The position numbers and the translations under genes are program-made. A stretch of DNA of 64,000 bases from Acidobacteriota bacterium. Lineage in GTDB: Bacteria; Acidobacteriota; Blastocatellia; Pyrinomonadales; Pyrinomonadaceae. The notes beneath the pieces were generated by a model. That model did no database searches. It saw only the letters and a program-made list of their open reading frames with translations, and had not been told where the DNA came from. The first letter of the stretch is position 1. Each line of letters opens with the position of its first letter. Where the stretch lies: NCBI GenBank assembly GCA_020199775.1, contig JAIVJZ010000004.1, positions 124,001-188,000 on the forward strand. The letters run 5' to 3'. Shown here one piece after another: positions 26,739 through 35,842 of this stretch.

Positions 26739-27407
26739 TCACTGAGTTTTGGTCTGTGTCCACTGGCCCCGGTTCTCAAGAAACGGGATGACGATTTCGA
26801 GCACGTGCGCGTGGATTTCTTCGACGGAGAGACTCGCATCGACGATCCGCACGCGTTCGGGTTCGGCACGGGCGATCTGCAAATAGGCGTCGCGCACGCG
26901 CGCGTGAAAATTTTCGGCTTCGAGTTCGAGCCGGTCGCTCGGCGTGGCCTCGCCGGTCGTCGTCCGCTGGCGCGAGCGTTCGCCGCTCGCGGCGACGGAG
27001 AGATCGAAGAGAAGCGTCAGGTCTGGCTTGAGTCCGCCGGTCGCGAGCGCGATAACTTCGTTGACCAGCGAAGGCTCGAAGCCGCGCCCCGCGCCCTGAT
27101 AGGCGACGGTGGCGTCGGCGTAACGATCCGAGAGCACGATGCGCCCGGCGGCGAGCGCGGGATTAAGGAGCACGCGGACGTGTTGGGCGCGGTCGGCGGC
27201 GTAGAGCAACAGTTCGGCGAGCGGGTCAACCTGCTCCTGCGCGTCGAGCAGGGCTTCGCGCAGGCGCGCGCCGAGCGGCGTGCCGCCGGGTTCGCGCGTC
27301 TGCACCACGTCCATGCCGCGCAGGCGCAGCACGCTCGCCAGCATCCGTACCTGGGTGGACTTGCCCGACCCGTCAATGCCTTCAAAGGTGATGAATGCGC
27401 CGTTCAA
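26739..27407 (-). CDS. tmk: Thymidylate kinase
   Basis: 222 residues. It phosphorylates dTMP to dTDP. The P-loop GIDGSGKST is at 10-18, followed by TREPGGTPLG and the DRY segment LSDRYADATVAYQGAGRG. A LID region with SGERSRQR follows. It precedes holB by 44 bases and probably shares its transcript. The C-terminus (NRGQWTQTKTQ) is slightly longer than usual. Confidence 0.96.
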   Translation of the reverse strand: MNGAFITFEGIDGSGKSTQVRMLASVLRLRGMDVVQTREPGGTPLGARLREALLDAQEQVDPLAELLLYAADRAQHVRVLLNPALAAGRIVLSDRYADATVAYQGAGRGFEPSLVNEVIALATGGLKPDLTLLFDLSVAASGERSRQRTTTGEATPSDRLELEAENFHARVRDAYLQIARAEPERVRIVDASLSVEEIHAHVLEIVIPFLENRGQWTQTKTQ

Positions 27408-27452
27408 AAGAAGTGAGACTCCGTTGGGTTGTCAGCTAAGCATGGGGTGTGT

Positions 27453-27788
27453 TCAACCGTCGGAACGGTCGGAGGCGTCGCCGCTACTACTACTACTACT
27501 GCCCGCCCCCTCGCCCACGGCCGCGTCGAGAGATTGCGCGCCGCGCAGTTCGCCGCTGGCGTGGCGGCGGGCGTGTGAGATGGTCGAGATCGCGTGTTTG
27601 AAGATCAACTGTTCCTGCACGCCGGCCTCCAGGAGCACCGAGAATTTATCGAAGCTCTTGATGCGACCCGTGAGCTTCGCGCCATTCATCAGGTAGATCG
27701 TGACGGGGTCTTTTTCACGCCGCACCGTGTTCAGGAAAGCATCCTGAATGTTCTGAGGAGAAGGCTTCGTGTCCACTGCAAACTCCAC
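27453..27788 (-). CDS. hfq: RNA chaperone Hfq
   Basis: 111 residues. The Sm1 motif ([39 protein letters not shown]) and Sm2 motif ([10 protein letters not shown]) match Hfq, which forms a hexameric ring that pairs small RNAs with mRNAs. Gln in the IQDAFL segment is part of the proximal poly-U site. The Ser-rich, acidic C-terminus ([16 protein letters not shown]) is unusual and is coded by a run of AGT triplets. It lies downstream of miaA, the classic miaA-hfq order. Presence of Hfq implies small-RNA regulation in this organism. Confidence 0.93.
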   Translation of the reverse strand: MEFAVDTKPSPQNIQDAFLNTVRREKDPVTIYLMNGAKLTGRIKSFDKFSVLLEAGVQEQLIFKHAISTISHARRHASGELRGAQSLDAAVGEGAGSSSSSSGDASDRSDG

Positions 27789-27941
27789 ACCGATCAGTTG
27801 GTAATTAGTAGTGTCGTCAGATTACAACACGCTGTCACGCGTGACAAGTAAATGTTGACGCGCAATGCTTGAAACGGCCGAAGCATTCGCGCGGTTACAA
27901 AACTTTGCCTCCTCTGACTTGAGACCGCTCCCTTCTCAGGC

Positions 27942-28779
27942 TCATTCTTCGCGCGCTTCGAGCAATTGGCCTGCGCGCGCCGAGACGAGTCGTTGCACTT
28001 CCGGCGAGTCGCCGAAGCCCTCGAACCATTCGACGCCCGCTTCGCGGCGAAACCACGTCAACTGGCGTTTCGCGTAGTGGCGCACGTCGAGTTTGGTCTG
28101 CTCGATTGCGCTCTCGCGCGTGCGCTCGCCGCGGAGGAATTCGACGACGCGCCGGTAGCCGTGCGCGCCGAGCGCGTTGGACGTGGCGGGCACGCCCGCG
28201 TCCAACAGGCGGCGGACTTCTTCAACCAAACCCGACGGAGAGCGGCGCGCCCGTCTGCAAACGCACTTCGAGCGCGCGCTGCACGCGCGACCAATCGCGC
28301 GGCTGGAGGCGCGAGGCGGAAGCCGGATCGAGGCGACGCAGAATTTCGTGCAGACGCCGCGCGCCGTGTCGTTCCCTGATCTTCGTCAGGCGCGCGCGCA
28401 GGGCCGCATCGGTGGGCGGACTCGGAAAGAAAGGCTGCCTGAGCGCGCGCAGGTAGAAGCCCGTCCCGCCGACGAGGAGCGCGAGCCGTCCTCGCGCTTC
28501 GATCTCCGCAATCTTTTCGGCCGCCGCCTCGGCCCACGCGCCCGCCGTGTAGTTGACTTCGGGCGGCACGAAGTCGAGCAAGTGATGCGGCACGCCGCGC
28601 CTTTCCGCAAGCGGAACTTTCGCCGTGGCGATCTCGATGCCCTGATAGACCTGCACGGAATCGCAGTTGATGATCTCGCCCTCGAAGCGCAAGGCCAACT
28701 CGATGCCGAGGTCGCTTTTCCCCGAAGCCGTCGGGCCGACGACGGCGATGATCGGTCGTGGATGGGATGGGGAACTCAC
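27942..28779 (-). pseudogene. miaA: tRNA dimethylallyltransferase gene with internal deletion and frame change
   Basis: The N-terminal 185 codons (from a GTG at 28779) are clear MiaA: VVGPTASGKSDLGIEL, CDSVQVYQGIEIATAK, LLVGGTGFYLRAL and RVQRALEV. The frame then stops at APLSVGFG (28222). The C-terminal part resumes in another frame as GLVEEVRRLLDAG...RHYAKRQLTWFR and runs to 27942. Compared with intact MiaA about 40-45 residues between LS and GLVEEV are missing, and the loss is not a multiple of three. A TCGGG match at the joint could explain it. Intact MiaA adds the isopentenyl group to A37 of tRNAs. A genome-wide check is needed before calling the function lost. Confidence 0.85.
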
Positions 28780-28871
28780 GCGGCGGAAAAGAAGAGACGG
28801 AAGATGAGCACGACCCAGATGATCGCGAGCAACAGAAACGCGCCGACAAGTTGTGCGCGAGAGAAACGCAT
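28776..28871 (-). CDS. 31-residue single-helix membrane peptide
   Basis: The frame reads MRFSRAQLVG and then a hydrophobic helix (AFLLLAIIWVVLIFRLFF) ending SAA. Its TGA overlaps the GTG start of miaA (GTGA), so it is translationally coupled to miaA. The helix with a short basic N-terminus fits a real small membrane protein. The composition differs from random high-GC frames, which are Arg/Ala-rich. No known family is recognised. It could alternatively be a leader peptide controlling miaA. Confidence 0.5.
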   Translation of the reverse strand: MRFSRAQLVGAFLLLAIIWVVLIFRLFFSAA

Positions 28872-28875
28872 AAAA

Positions 28876-28995
28876 GACGTAAATCGTGAATCGTGAATCG
28901 TGAATAGAAGAAGAAAGTAAATCGTAAATCGTGAATCGTGAATGGGATGAGAACCGGGTTTTATCTATTTACGATTTACGATTCACGATTTACTA
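28876..28995. repeat. Inverted array of 7-base repeats (GTGAATC/GTAAATC type)
   Basis: Two left blocks (28876-28910 and 28915-28946) of GTGAATC/GTAAATC units face one right block (28964-28994). It lies between the UGA-containing glutaredoxin gene and the 31-residue peptide, both minus strand. The glutaredoxin stop codon is inside the right block. Confidence 0.85.
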
Positions 28996-29233
28996 AAAAC
29001 TCTTCCAGTTGTGCGTCGGTCGGGCGGACGAGGGCGCGCTCGCCGCGTGCGAAGACGGGCACGAGGTTTTGTCTCGTCAGCCGGTACATCGCGCGCAGCG
29101 CGCCGAAGTCTCGTTGCACGTCGCGTTCGACGAAAGCTACGTGGTGGCGCGCGAGCCACGCCCGCGCGGCGGAGCAGAGCGGTCAACCGGGCACGACGTA
29201 GAGTGTGACTTCGGCTGTCGGTGTTTCCGGCAT
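28976..29233 (-). CDS. Glutaredoxin-like protein with in-frame UGA (probable selenoprotein, UxxC)
   Basis: Reading through TGA at 29185-29183 gives an 85-residue protein. It begins MPETPTAEVTLYVVPG, then U17-P-L-C20, then SAARAWLARHHVAFVERDV. Later come QNLVPVFARGERALVRP and QLEEFL. This is a complete glutaredoxin fold with strand, active site, helix, VxFxExD strand, VPVF cis-Pro strand and final helix. Sec would replace the N-terminal cysteine of CxxC, the reactive residue. A candidate bacterial SECIS hairpin follows: CGCGCG, a loop starting GG, then CGCGCG, with the loop about 20 bases after the UGA. A GGAAA precedes the ATG. It lies 38 bases after the SpoIID gene. The last residues (VNRES) come from a tandem repeat. 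No selA, selB or selC is in the window. A Cys-to-stop mutation is the alternative. Confidence 0.7.
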
Positions 29234-29271
29234 ACTGTTTCCGAGGGGCGGCTTGAGCGTCAGGGTTTCGC

Positions 29272-31887
29272 TCAGTACATCTTCGTCAGGTCGATTCCCG
29301 TGTAATAGTTTTTGAGAATCTGTTCGTAGCCGAGACCGGCGCGCGCCATCCCGTATGCGCCGACCTGACACATGCCGACGCCGTGACCCCAGCCGCGCCC
29401 CGTGAAGACGAAACTCGCGACGCGCCCGCCTTCGTCGTACTTGCGGTCAATCACAAAGAGTTGTTCGCGCAGGCCGAGGGCTGAACGGATGCGCCCGCCC
29501 CGTACGTGCGCTGTGCCGCTCGTGCCGGTAACTTCGAGGTCGAGCGCGCGGCGCGACACCCCGCGCGCGACGACGCGCAGGTCAACGAGCGTGCCGATGC
29601 GACCCGCGCGGCGCGCAAGCCGGTTGGCGACCTCGGTCGCACTGAGCGTGGTCGTCCATGTCGTGTAAGGCGAGACGCGTTCGGCGGACGCGCCCTTCGG
29701 CGGCGCGTGTAACTCAAGGTAGTCAATCGCGCCGCGCGCGTCCGTGTGATACGTCACGGGCTCGCCGCCCACGACGTTCAAGTTGCGCGACTGGAAAAGC
29801 CCCTCGCCGAAAGCGCGGAAGAGATAAGCGTCTGTGGCGAGCGCGAGCGCGCGCTCCGGCGACTTGCCCGCGCGCACGACAAACGCGCCGCCGACGGGAG
29901 GCCGCGCCGTCGCCTTCTGCAATTGAAAGAGACCGCGCGCTTCGAGCAGGCGGACGACGGTGTGCATCGCGCGCGCGCGCGACATGGACTGGCGCGGCCT
30001 GAGCGTGGCGTCCGTGTGAAGCGTGAGATGGCCGTCGCGCAGGAGCATCGCCACGTCGGCGCGATTCTGCGCGGGGATGTCTTCGGCGTCGCGGAAGGCG
30101 AGGAGGTAGTTCACGTCGTCGGCCGAGAGCAACACGTCGGCGCGACTCTCGCCGTCGAGCGTGAGCATGAGCGCGGAACTGAAACCGGGCGGGCGCGTCG
30201 CGTCGTTGTTGACGACGGCGGGCGTCGTGCGGCGCGCGAGCCGCGCGGCGACTTCGAGCAAGGCGCGCACCTCTTCGGCCGAGACGGCGGCGGCCAGCCA
30301 CTCGTCGTTGAGTCGCGCGGGCGCGCGAAAGGCGTGGACTGCGAGCAGCGCGGCGTCACGCGCGCCCGTCGCGTGTTCGGCGGCGCGCAAGGAACCCGGC
30401 TCGCGCGTGGTTTGAATCAGGGTTTGCGCGAGCGAGGCATACGCGGGGTGCGCGCTGCATTCGCGCCCGCGCAGGTAAGGGACGGCCTCGCCGTTGAAGA
30501 TGTTCTCGGCGTGCTCGGTGCGCCCGCCGCAGGTGGAAGTATAGAGTGCGTTGATCGGCTCGCCGCGGTAGGTCGCGATCATGCCGCGCGTCTCTTCGAC
30601 GGCGCGCGTAGAGAGCGGGTGCTCGGTGGAGAGGCCGCCGTAAACCTGCGAGCGGATCGTCGGCAGGAGATCGAAACCGGCGGCGGTGTATTGGCCGCGG
30701 TTGCTGACGGCGTAGGTGCGCGCCGCGACGGCCTGCGCCTTCAAGGCTTCGAGCGCGCCGTAGCCGCCGGGCGAAAGTTCGTTCGGCACGACGCCGCGCA
30801 CGTAATCTTCGAGGCCGAGGACGTTGACGACCGTGAGCGAGCCGTTGAGATTCGTGAACACTTCGAGACGACCGCGATAAGGCTTCTCGTTGAAGCGCAG
30901 CGGCGCGTCCGTAGCCGACGGCGCGAACGTGACGGGCGCGCGCGAGTCTAAGAGCGGCGACGTGCCGCCCGCGTAGACCACGAGGCCGCGCGACGGAAGC
31001 GTCGAGCGCGAGGCGAGCCGGACGCCGTTGCCGCTCTGCGGCGTCGAACCTGACGGCGCGCGTCTCGCGGAGGCCGCGCCGTTCGGGTTCGACGCCGCAG
31101 AGGCCGTCGTTTGACTCGGAGCGCGTGCAGTCGTCGCCGGTTGTCCGACGTTTGGAGACGTGCGTGCGGCCGTCTGCTGCGGCGACGCGTTCGCGGCCGT
31201 TTGCGTGCCGACGAGCGAGACGGCGGCGACGCCCGCTTCTTCGAGCCGCGTGCGAAGTTCTTCCGCCTCGGCGCGCGGGGCGGGGAGTCCGACGCGCACG
31301 CGCCACGTCGCAGCGGTCGCGTCGCGGACAACTTCCGGCGTCTCGCCCGTCAACTCTCGCACCTCGCGCGCGATTGTCGCGGCCTGCGCTTCACTCGTCA
31401 CCGCCGCGATCTCGACGCGGAACAGTCCGCCCTCGTCCTTCGGCGACGCGGGCAGCGGCGCGAGCATGCGCGGTTCGATACGCACCCGTGCGACGGTAAG
31501 CGCGGCGGGCGCGCTCGTCTCGCCGGGTTGCATTTGCAGCAAGGTCAACTCCTGCCCGCTCGTCGAGATGGTGACGGAGCGCGCGCTCGTCGACAGGCCG
31601 ATGCGGATACTCGGCTCGGCGTCGAGTCGTTTGACGACGACAACATCATCGCGCGCCGGTTGGACGGGCGGCGCGTCCGTCGCGTCCGTCCCGACGCGGC
31701 GCGGGCGCGTCTGCTCGCCCTGCGCCAGCGCGAAAGACTGCGCGAGCAGCGCGAAGGCGACGGATAAAGCGATGAACTTTGTTAGATTGAAAGGATGGGT
31801 CAACATCAGACGTAATTCCCGCGGCCACTTCCACATTCCGAATCGCCGCGCCTTCATACTACTACAACTCGCGCGCGTTTGAATCAT
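29272..31887 (-). CDS. Exported SPOR and SpoIID/LytB domain protein
   Basis: About 871 residues from an ATG at 31887 that overlaps the chrA stop (ATGA). A start at 31806 would give a cleaner signal peptide ([10 protein letters not shown], then [19 protein letters not shown]). A SPOR-like segment ([38 protein letters not shown]) suggests binding to denuded peptidoglycan. A Pro/Ala/Thr linker leads to the SpoIID domain ([51 protein letters not shown]). The C-terminal motif [17 protein letters not shown] is intact. A long insertion lies between the two halves. SpoIID is a lytic transglycosylase in spore formers; here a division or wall-remodelling role is inferred. Confidence 0.87.
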   Translation of the reverse strand: MIQTRASCSSMKARRFGMWKWPRELRLMLTHPFNLTKFIALSVAFALLAQSFALAQGEQTRPRRVGTDATDAPPVQPARDDVVVVKRLDAEPSIRIGLSTSARSVTISTSGQELTLLQMQPGETSAPAALTVARVRIEPRMLAPLPASPKDEGGLFRVEIAAVTSEAQAATIAREVRELTGETPEVVRDATAATWRVRVGLPAPRAEAEELRTRLEEAGVAAVSLVGTQTAANASPQQTAARTSPNVGQPATTARAPSQTTASAASNPNGAASARRAPSGSTPQSGNGVRLASRSTLPSRGLVVYAGGTSPLLDSRAPVTFAPSATDAPLRFNEKPYRGRLEVFTNLNGSLTVVNVLGLEDYVRGVVPNELSPGGYGALEALKAQAVAARTYAVSNRGQYTAAGFDLLPTIRSQVYGGLSTEHPLSTRAVEETRGMIATYRGEPINALYTSTCGGRTEHAENIFNGEAVPYLRGRECSAHPAYASLAQTLIQTTREPGSLRAAEHATGARDAALLAVHAFRAPARLNDEWLAAAVSAEEVRALLEVAARLARRTTPAVVNNDATRPPGFSSALMLTLDGESRADVLLSADDVNYLLAFRDAEDIPAQNRADVAMLLRDGHLTLHTDATLRPRQSMSRARAMHTVVRLLEARGLFQLQKATARPPVGGAFVVRAGKSPERALALATDAYLFRAFGEGLFQSRNLNVVGGEPVTYHTDARGAIDYLELHAPPKGASAERVSPYTTWTTTLSATEVANRLARRAGRIGTLVDLRVVARGVSRRALDLEVTGTSGTAHVRGGRIRSALGLREQLFVIDRKYDEGGRVASFVFTGRGWGHGVGMCQVGAYGMARAGLGYEQILKNYYTGIDLTKMY

Positions 31888-33374
31888 GGAGTGAAAAGCC
31901 ACGCGTGCAAGAGTCCGAGCGCGCCGCCCGCTAGCACGACCCACAGCACGTCGAGTTTCCAACGATACAACGCGACGAAGGCCAGGACGCTCAAGCCCGC
32001 CGCGAACAGGTTCGCCCCGCCCGCAAACCCCCGCGGCCAGATGACGGCCACGCCGAAGACGAGCGCGAGGTTGAGAATGACGCCGACGACCGCCGCAGTG
32101 ATGCCGGAGAGCGCGCCCGTCAGATTTTTGTTCCCGCGCAGCCGCTCGATGTAGGGCGCGCCGAGGAAGATGAAGATGAAGCAGGGAAGGAACGTCGTGT
32201 AAGTCGTAATCAACGCGCCCGCGATTGCGCTCGCGGTTTGACTCAAGCCTTCGGGCGGGTGATTCCAACCGGCCATGAAGCCGACGAATTGCAGCACCAT
32301 GATGAGCGGGCCGGGCGTGGTCTCGGCCAGCGCGAGGCCGTCCACGGCTTGCGCCTGCGTCAGCCAGTTGTACGAGCCGACGGCCGCCTGCGTGACGTAA
32401 GCGAGCACGGCGTAAGCCCCGCCGAAGGTGACGAGCGCGGCCTGCGTGAAGTAGCGATACTGCTCCGCGTGCAGGCCGCCCCAACCGCCCCACAGGATGA
32501 TCGCGCCGAACGGCAACGCCCAGAGCACAATGCCCGCCAGCAGAATGTTGAGCGTCCTGATTTTCGAGGGCAGCGTGTAGGCGAGTTGCGGCGCGTCGTC
32601 TTCGATCACGAAAGCGGGCGGCGTCGCGGGGCGTTCGTTGGCAGCCCCGGCCTGCGTCGTTTCGTCTCGCCTCTCGACGGCGACGGCGGAACCCGCGACG
32701 CCGTGCTGCGTCGCCGCCTTCGCCTGAGTCGCGACAAAAACCTGCGGCCACAGGTGCGCGCCCGCGAGCCCGCAGAGACCCGCCGCGAGCACGATGACGG
32801 GGAAGGGGACGTGCAGGAAAAAGATCGCGACGAACGCGACCGCCGCGATGAGAAAATGGACGCGCCGCTTGAGCGCGCGCCCGCCGATCTTCAACAGAGC
32901 CTCGACGACGATTGCCACGACCACCGGCTTGAACCCGCTCAGGACGCCCGCGACCGAGCTGAGTTGCCCGTATTTCGCGTAGACGTAGGAGAGCGCGAGC
33001 AGGATGAAGATCGAGGGGATGACGAAGAACGCGCCCGCCACGATGCCGCCCGCCGTGCGGTGCATGAGCCAACCGATGTAAATGGCGAGTTGCTGCGCTT
33101 CGGGGCCGGGCAGGAGCATGCAGTAGTTGAGCGCGTGCAGGAAACGCTCCTCCGAGAGCCAGCGTCTACGCTCGACGAGTTCGCGGTGCATGATCGCGAT
33201 CTGCCCCGCCGGGCCTCCGAACGAGATAAAGCCCAACTTGACCCAGAAACGAAACGCCTCACCGAACGAGACGCGCGACGCGGCAACGGGCGACGCCTTT
33301 GCGCTCCCTTCCGGCGTTGGCGGCGGCGACGACCCCGGCGCATGTCGCGCACCTTCTTTCCCCTGCCCTGTCAT
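31884..33374 (-). CDS. chrA: Chromate transporter family protein (ChrA-like)
   Basis: 496 residues, the long two-repeat form. Each half starts with the CHR-type segment ([21 protein letters not shown], and [19 protein letters not shown]). The proline-rich [14 protein letters not shown] and [14 protein letters not shown] signatures are also present. About 10-12 membrane helices are expected. Members expel chromate by proton exchange, though many paralogues have unknown anions. It overlaps both neighbours by ATGA and so belongs to one translationally coupled run with the serine hydrolase and SpoIID genes. Confidence 0.9.
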   Translation of the reverse strand: MTGQGKEGARHAPGSSPPPTPEGSAKASPVAASRVSFGEAFRFWVKLGFISFGGPAGQIAIMHRELVERRRWLSEERFLHALNYCMLLPGPEAQQLAIYIGWLMHRTAGGIVAGAFFVIPSIFILLALSYVYAKYGQLSSVAGVLSGFKPVVVAIVVEALLKIGGRALKRRVHFLIAAVAFVAIFFLHVPFPVIVLAAGLCGLAGAHLWPQVFVATQAKAATQHGVAGSAVAVERRDETTQAGAANERPATPPAFVIEDDAPQLAYTLPSKIRTLNILLAGIVLWALPFGAIILWGGWGGLHAEQYRYFTQAALVTFGGAYAVLAYVTQAAVGSYNWLTQAQAVDGLALAETTPGPLIMVLQFVGFMAGWNHPPEGLSQTASAIAGALITTYTTFLPCFIFIFLGAPYIERLRGNKNLTGALSGITAAVVGVILNLALVFGVAVIWPRGFAGGANLFAAGLSVLAFVALYRWKLDVLWVVLAGGALGLLHAWLFTP

Positions 33375-34558
33375 ATCGTTTCCTCGCCGCCCCCGCCGCG
33401 TTCGAGCGCGGCGACGGCGAGCGTGTGAAACTGACGCCGCACGCCGTTGATGTTGACGAAGGGGAGCGTGCGCGTGTGCGTCCGGTTGGTGAGCAGGATA
33501 AGGACGCGTTCGCGCGCGGCGTCAATCCAGCAACTCGTTCCCGTGAATCCGAGGTGGCCGAAACTGTCCGGCGGGAGCGCGCCGCCCGCCGTCGAATCCG
33601 GCGTGGCGGCGAGTTGCCACGCGAAGGATCGCGCCTCGCCCAGGTGCGGCGTCATGTTCGTGCGAAAGAGCGTACAGGTTTCGGGCGTGAGCAACTCCGT
33701 GCGCGCGGCGATGAACTGCCCGGCGAGGCGCAGCGTCTCGCGCGCGTTCGAGAAGAGACCGGCGTGTCCCGCCGCGCCGCCGAGAAAATAGGCGTTGCCG
33801 TCGTGCACCTCGCCCCAGATCAATTCCTCGCGCCACGCGCCGCCCGCGCCCGCGTTATCCGCCTCCGCCTGTCCCTGCGCATGCGCCCCCTCTTGCATCT
33901 CACACATCCCGCGCTCGTAGGCGTTGCCCCCCAACTCGCACGCGGCCACTCCGGTCAGGAACGCGCGTTCGGGGTTGAAAAATGTTCGTTCGAGTTTGAG
34001 CGGCCGGAAGATTTCACGCGCGGCCAACTCGTCCAACCGCGCGCCGCAAATTTTTTCGATCAACAGGCCGAGCGTGATGAAACCCAGATCGCTATAGACG
34101 ACGCGCGAACCCGTCTCGTATTCGAGACCGGTCGCCGCGATTGCGTCCGGCACGCGCTCGCGCCGGTCGCCGGTCGCGATGCGGAGCGGCCGCCACGCGG
34201 GGAGGCCGGACGTGTGCGTCAACAAGTGGCGCACGTGGATCGCGGCCGTCTCCCCTCGCGCAAACTCCGGCAGGTACGCGGCGACGGCGCGCTCCAACTC
34301 CAACTCGCCGCGCTCGACCAGACGCGCCGAGAGCAGACCCGTCACGAGCGGTTTCGTCAGCGACGCGAGATCGTAGATCGTCTCGACGGTGGCCGCGTGT
34401 CGCACGGGTTCGCGCACGGCGAAGCCTTGCGCGCCGGAGAAACGGACGCGGCCTCGTTCCGCGACGAGGTAGACGGCGGAAGGGAAGTCGCCCGCCGCGA
34501 TGCGTGCGGCGAGGAGCGCGTCGATCTGTTCGTCGGGTGTGTTGCCGTGAGAAGTCAA
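33371..34558 (-). CDS. Serine beta-lactamase-like hydrolase (class C/esterase fold)
   Basis: 395 residues. The nucleophile motif is Ser66-x-x-Lys69 in ASLTKPL, and the Tyr155-Ser156-Asp157 box (VVYSDLGF) takes the place of YxN. A HxG motif (GHLGFTGTS) is near the end. No signal peptide is present, so a cytoplasmic esterase or D-peptidase is likelier than a periplasmic beta-lactamase. Its end overlaps the chrA start (ATGA), and it follows the Gfo/Idh gene by 15 bases. Confidence 0.87.
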   Translation of the reverse strand: MTSHGNTPDEQIDALLAARIAAGDFPSAVYLVAERGRVRFSGAQGFAVREPVRHAATVETIYDLASLTKPLVTGLLSARLVERGELELERAVAAYLPEFARGETAAIHVRHLLTHTSGLPAWRPLRIATGDRRERVPDAIAATGLEYETGSRVVYSDLGFITLGLLIEKICGARLDELAAREIFRPLKLERTFFNPERAFLTGVAACELGGNAYERGMCEMQEGAHAQGQAEADNAGAGGAWREELIWGEVHDGNAYFLGGAAGHAGLFSNARETLRLAGQFIAARTELLTPETCTLFRTNMTPHLGEARSFAWQLAATPDSTAGGALPPDSFGHLGFTGTSCWIDAARERVLILLTNRTHTRTLPFVNINGVRRQFHTLAVAALERGGGGEETI

Positions 34559-34573
34559 CGTGTGGCTCGGCGT

Positions 34574-35593
34574 CTAAGTGTTGTCGGTCGTGCTGAAAGT
34601 TGCGCGCGCGGCCAGCGCGTGGTGCAGCCCGGCGTTGGCCGTGTGTTCGTGGATGCGTTCGAGGACGCGCAGGGCGAGCGCGAGCGCGCGCCGACCGTCC
34701 GCGCCGGTAATCGGCGGCGGCTCGTTTGCGGCGGCGGCTCGGAGGAAAGATTCGATCTCGGCGCGGAGCGGTTCGACATCGTCGATGTCCAGACGACGGA
34801 GTTGGACGCCGGGACGCGCGCTCGCCGGGTCGGGCGGCGGCGCGAGGCTGCTGATCGAGGCGTAGCGCGCGGCGTAATCGACGGCCACGTAATCGTGCGG
34901 CTGAAAGAAACGCATCTTGCGAATCTTTTCCATGCCGACGCGCGAGGCGGTGATGTTGGCGACCGCGCCCGTGGCGAATTCGATGCGCGCGTTGGCCGCA
35001 TCGACGCGCTCGGTCAAAACGGGAATCCCGACGGCGCGCACGTCCGTCACTTCCACCTCGCTCCCGACGAGCCACTGCACGATGTCGAGATCATGAATCA
35101 TCAGGTCGAGCACCACGTCGATGTCGAGCGAGCGGGCGGTGAATTCGCCGACACGATGAATCTCGAAATAGAGGGGCTGGCGCACATGCGGGTAGAGCGC
35201 GGAGAGCGCGGGGTTGAAGCGTTCGACGTGGCCGACCATGAGCGTCGCGCCGCCGCGCGCGGCCGCCTCGGTCATCCGGTCGGCCTCCGCGAGCGTGTGC
35301 GAGATGGGCTTTTCGACGAGCACGTGGACGCCCGCTTCGAGCAAGGGGCAAGCGATTTCGGCGTGCGCTTCGGTCGGGACGGCGAGGCTCACGGCATCGA
35401 CGCGGCCGACGAGGCTGCGCCAGTCGGTCGTCCACTCGATTTCGCGTTCGGAGGCGATGCGGCGCGCGGTCGCTTCGTCCGCGTCGCAGACGGCGACGAA
35501 CTCTGTGCGTCCTTCGGCGGCGAGCGCGGCGTGGATGCGCGCGTGCTGGCGTCCGAGGTGGCCTGTGCCGATGGCGGCGGTGCGTAGAAGCAT
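34574..35593 (-). CDS. Gfo/Idh/MocA-family NAD(P)-dependent dehydrogenase
   Basis: 339 residues. The Rossmann segment IGTGHLGRQH (8-17) and the EKPI motif (Glu94-Lys95-Pro96) identify the family, which oxidises or reduces sugars and related polyols. The DLMIHDLDIVQWLVG segment in the C-terminal domain carries the usual catalytic-type histidine. A UDP-sugar substrate such as that of GnnA in lipid A synthesis is possible but unproven. It is the first gene of the minus-strand run 34574-28976. Confidence 0.88.
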   Translation of the reverse strand: MLLRTAAIGTGHLGRQHARIHAALAAEGRTEFVAVCDADEATARRIASEREIEWTTDWRSLVGRVDAVSLAVPTEAHAEIACPLLEAGVHVLVEKPISHTLAEADRMTEAAARGGATLMVGHVERFNPALSALYPHVRQPLYFEIHRVGEFTARSLDIDVVLDLMIHDLDIVQWLVGSEVEVTDVRAVGIPVLTERVDAANARIEFATGAVANITASRVGMEKIRKMRFFQPHDYVAVDYAARYASISSLAPPPDPASARPGVQLRRLDIDDVEPLRAEIESFLRAAAANEPPPITGADGRRALALALRVLERIHEHTANAGLHHALAARATFSTTDNT

Positions 35594-35597
35594 AATG

Positions 35598-35832
35598 AGC
35601 TATCAGCAGTCAGCTATCAGCAGTCAGCTATCCTTCGAGCAATCGGGTATCGTTCAAGTGATCGGTTTATCGTTCGAGCAATAAGAGTTCATGTCGCCGC
35701 CGCGTTGCCGCCTAAACGCGTTTCCCGCTTTGTACATCGCCGCGACTTCGTTAATACTCACGACGTAAAACAAAATTCCGGCTGACGGCTGACGGCTCAA
35801 AGCTGATGGCTGAACTGCTGACTGCTTTTCGG
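35598..35832. repeat. Spaced inverted 7-base repeat arrays in a divergent promoter region
   Basis: Left block (35598-35632): AGCTATC and AGCAGTC alternate five times. Next to it are longer degenerate copies of TATCGTTCGAGCAATCG (to about 35685). Right block (35780-35825): GCTGACG/GCTGATG/GCTGAAC units that are complementary in part to the left block, about 150 bases away. The gap separates the divergent Gfo/Idh and ArnT-like genes, so the arms flank both promoters. Confidence 0.7.
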
Positions 35833-35842
35833 GTGACTATAC

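Noticed and set aside
29183..29371. 62-codon frame ending at the UGA as a stand-alone gene
   Set aside because: Most of it overlaps the end of the SpoIID gene, and it would end inside the glutaredoxin active site. The read-through gene from 29233 explains the sequence better.
31888..33072. Upstream extension of the SpoIID frame to 1266 codons
   Set aside because: The extension is a shadow of chrA in another frame. The ATGA overlap at 31884-31887 and the signal peptide define the real start region.
33299..35587. 762-codon plus-strand open frame opposite the serine hydrolase and Gfo/Idh genes
   Set aside because: Arg/Ala/Gly/Asp-rich with no domain. It lies antisense to two genes with intact catalytic motifs and is a by-product of high GC content.
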